Shown: positions 28,441 to 29,492 of the stretch, one piece after another
Layout of the letters: every line of letters begins with the position of its first letter
How positions within the stretch are numbered: position 1 is the stretch's first letter
Origin: Chara braunii
Taxonomy: Eukaryota; Streptophyta; Charophyceae; Charales; Characeae
NCBI GenBank assembly: GCA_003427395.1
Contig: BFEA01000057.1
Location: forward strand, 939,684-969,175
Length of the DNA: 29,492 nucleotides
Direction: 5' to 3'
Notes under the pieces: model-generated
Told to the model about the DNA's origin: nothing
The model's input: only the letters and a program-made list of their open reading frames with translations
The model's database searches: none
Position numbers and translations under genes: made by a program

Positions 28441-28981
28441 GATTGAAATGGCATGGAAAAAAGTTTGGATGATAAAGTCTGATGGGAAAGGCTAAGAAAA
28501 ATTATTATTTTGGTGAGATTTTGGAAGGTCGCAAATTGGTGAAAATTTGAGAGATGTCTATAAGATGTGTGGTCTGCTTTACTTTGATCAAGTGGGAGGT
28601 CACGGCCCTGTGAATCTGGCGGTGATTTTTTTGTGGATTTTGGAGAGGGCGCCGTGCCTTTGAGTGAGTCAGACCTCTGCGTAGTCCCGCAGTAGGCCTG
28701 AGGTTATTGCGACGCACCGTCCGAAAAATTTACCCCTTCATACAGCAAGGGCCGGTGCATGGGTACTGTAGACACAAGCGGTGGTCTCTGTGCGGTATTA
28801 TGGGGGCCACAAGTGTGACATGCCGAACAAGGACCCGGCCCCTGGCCGCATGTACGCTCGTACAGGGCCGTGGGTTTCAAAGGGAGATCAAGCGGCAGCC
28901 TAGAGCTGTTGCGGCAGGCCCAGGCTGGTCACAGTTACTATTCACATAGGGGACCGCGCGCAGCCAGTCCAGGCTTGGGTT

Positions 28982-29036
28982 TAGCCCTATAGGTTACGGT
29001 ATTGGACTTTCACCAGGCGGATCTTGGGTTCGGGGC
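28982..29036 (+). promoter_or_regulatory. A box and decayed B box, copy 2
   Basis: The A box TAGCCCTATAGG (28982-28993) is intact. The B-box position reads GGTTCGGGGCG, losing the conserved A and the final CC, so this copy is probably a weaker Pol III promoter. Confidence 0.4.
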
Positions 29037-29206
29037 GACGGGGCCAGCAGCAAGCAGTGGAGCAGCGGAGGAGCGCAGTTTGAAGAAAACTGAGGGGTTG
29101 AGGGTCCAGCGGGACTATCCCCCTTAGTTTTGATAGGGGATCCGACGGCGGGCCCAATAGGCAGGACCGAGGACCAAGTGCCAACGGTCCTCCTCCCCCT
29201 CAACCG

Positions 29207-29215
29207 TTTTTTTTT
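29207..29215 (+). terminator. T9 run, copy 2
   Basis: Same context as the run at 15058: CTCAACCG followed by nine T. Confidence 0.4.
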
Positions 29216-29394
29216 CTTTTTTCTAGATTTTTAAGTTCTTATTTTTATTTTGTTGTTAGTTATTTTTTATTATTATTCCTTTGGTTTCTTTGTCTCATAT
29301 GGGACGTCGCCGGTGCCGGTACCGGGGCCGGCCGTGAGGGCTAACAGCCTCGTTTAGTGGATACACCACTGAACTGAGGGAATACAGACACCAC

Positions 29395-29492
29395 GTTCTT
29401 CGAGACATCTGTTAAAATTGGAACGATACAGAGGAGATTGGCATGACCCCTGTACAGGGCTGACTTGCATAAAGAGACGGGGCGACCTCTCT
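29395..29492 (+). ncRNA. U6 snRNA-like sequence, copy 2
   Basis: It shares ACAGAGG, TTGGCATG and GCATAAAGAGACGG with copy 1, so these departures from U6 were present in the common parent. It is further decayed: the 5' hairpin has lost pairs (GTTC-TTCG-AGAC) and GCATGG reads GCATGA. It runs off the window. Confidence 0.7.

Larger units (their letters stand above)
28709..29492 (+). mobile_element. Composite repeat (Pol III unit plus U6-like domain), copy 2, cut by window end
   Basis: Second copy of the element at 14560-15320, same orientation, 14.1 kb away. Order and spacing of parts are the same. An extra 35-40 bases with GCCGGTGCCGGTACCGG-like sequence sit before the U6-like domain. The right end lies beyond the window. 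Confidence 0.7.

Noticed and set aside
23700-28708. LTRs flanking the gag element
   Set aside because: I found no long direct repeat between the upstream (23700-25080) and downstream (27277-28708) sequence, and no primer-binding or polypurine signals I trust.

Overview
This window looks like nuclear DNA of a green plant or streptophyte alga. Three things point there. Two sequences resemble U6 snRNA and carry the plant-style GCATAAA stretch. There is an LTR-retrotransposon-type gag frame. There are many long (TAA)n/(TTA)n tracts and a candidate spliced gene with GT-AG borders, and no bacterial gene organisation. A charophyte such as Chara would fit, but that is a guess. Three isolated N bases (17773, 18351, 18484) mark it as an assembled draft.

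Protein-coding content is thin. Positions 142-2028 hold a probable two-exon gene or pseudogene on the + strand. Its intron (919-1134) has good splice borders and keeps the frame, but the exons are broken by frame changes and one stop. Positions 25081-27276 hold two + strand frames. The second (26149-27276) is a retrotransposon Gag with an Arg/Gly-rich tail and no pol behind it. The first is unrecognised and split by a single TAG. A Q/A-rich minus-strand frame near 17733-18269 is only a weak candidate.

The rest is repeats. The main theme is short hairpins: several unrelated families in which the middle is conserved while the outer arms change together and stay paired. The clearest are a 14-unit array at 6444-7620 and a roughly 15-unit array at 19417-20650. 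Smaller sets lie at 4772-4804 with 10805-12593 and 16487-16914 (one dispersed family), at 13211/14228, at 21371/24066, at 24592-24667 and at 28329-28440.

Other structured repeats are two MITE-like elements. One (4722-4843) sits in one copy of a local duplication, and the other copy preserves the empty site. The other (11165-11518) is inserted inside a (TAA)n tract. An inverted pair of 0.4-kb dispersed repeats lies at 13737-14145 and 23018-23412. A composite repeat of at least 0.76 kb occurs twice (14560-15320 and 28709 to the window end). It joins an internal A-box/B-box Pol III promoter, a T9 terminator and a diverged U6 snRNA-like domain.

No pathway or operon can be inferred. The window is best read as repeat-dense intergenic sequence in which short palindromic elements and non-autonomous transposons have multiplied around one decayed gene and one gag-only retroelement.
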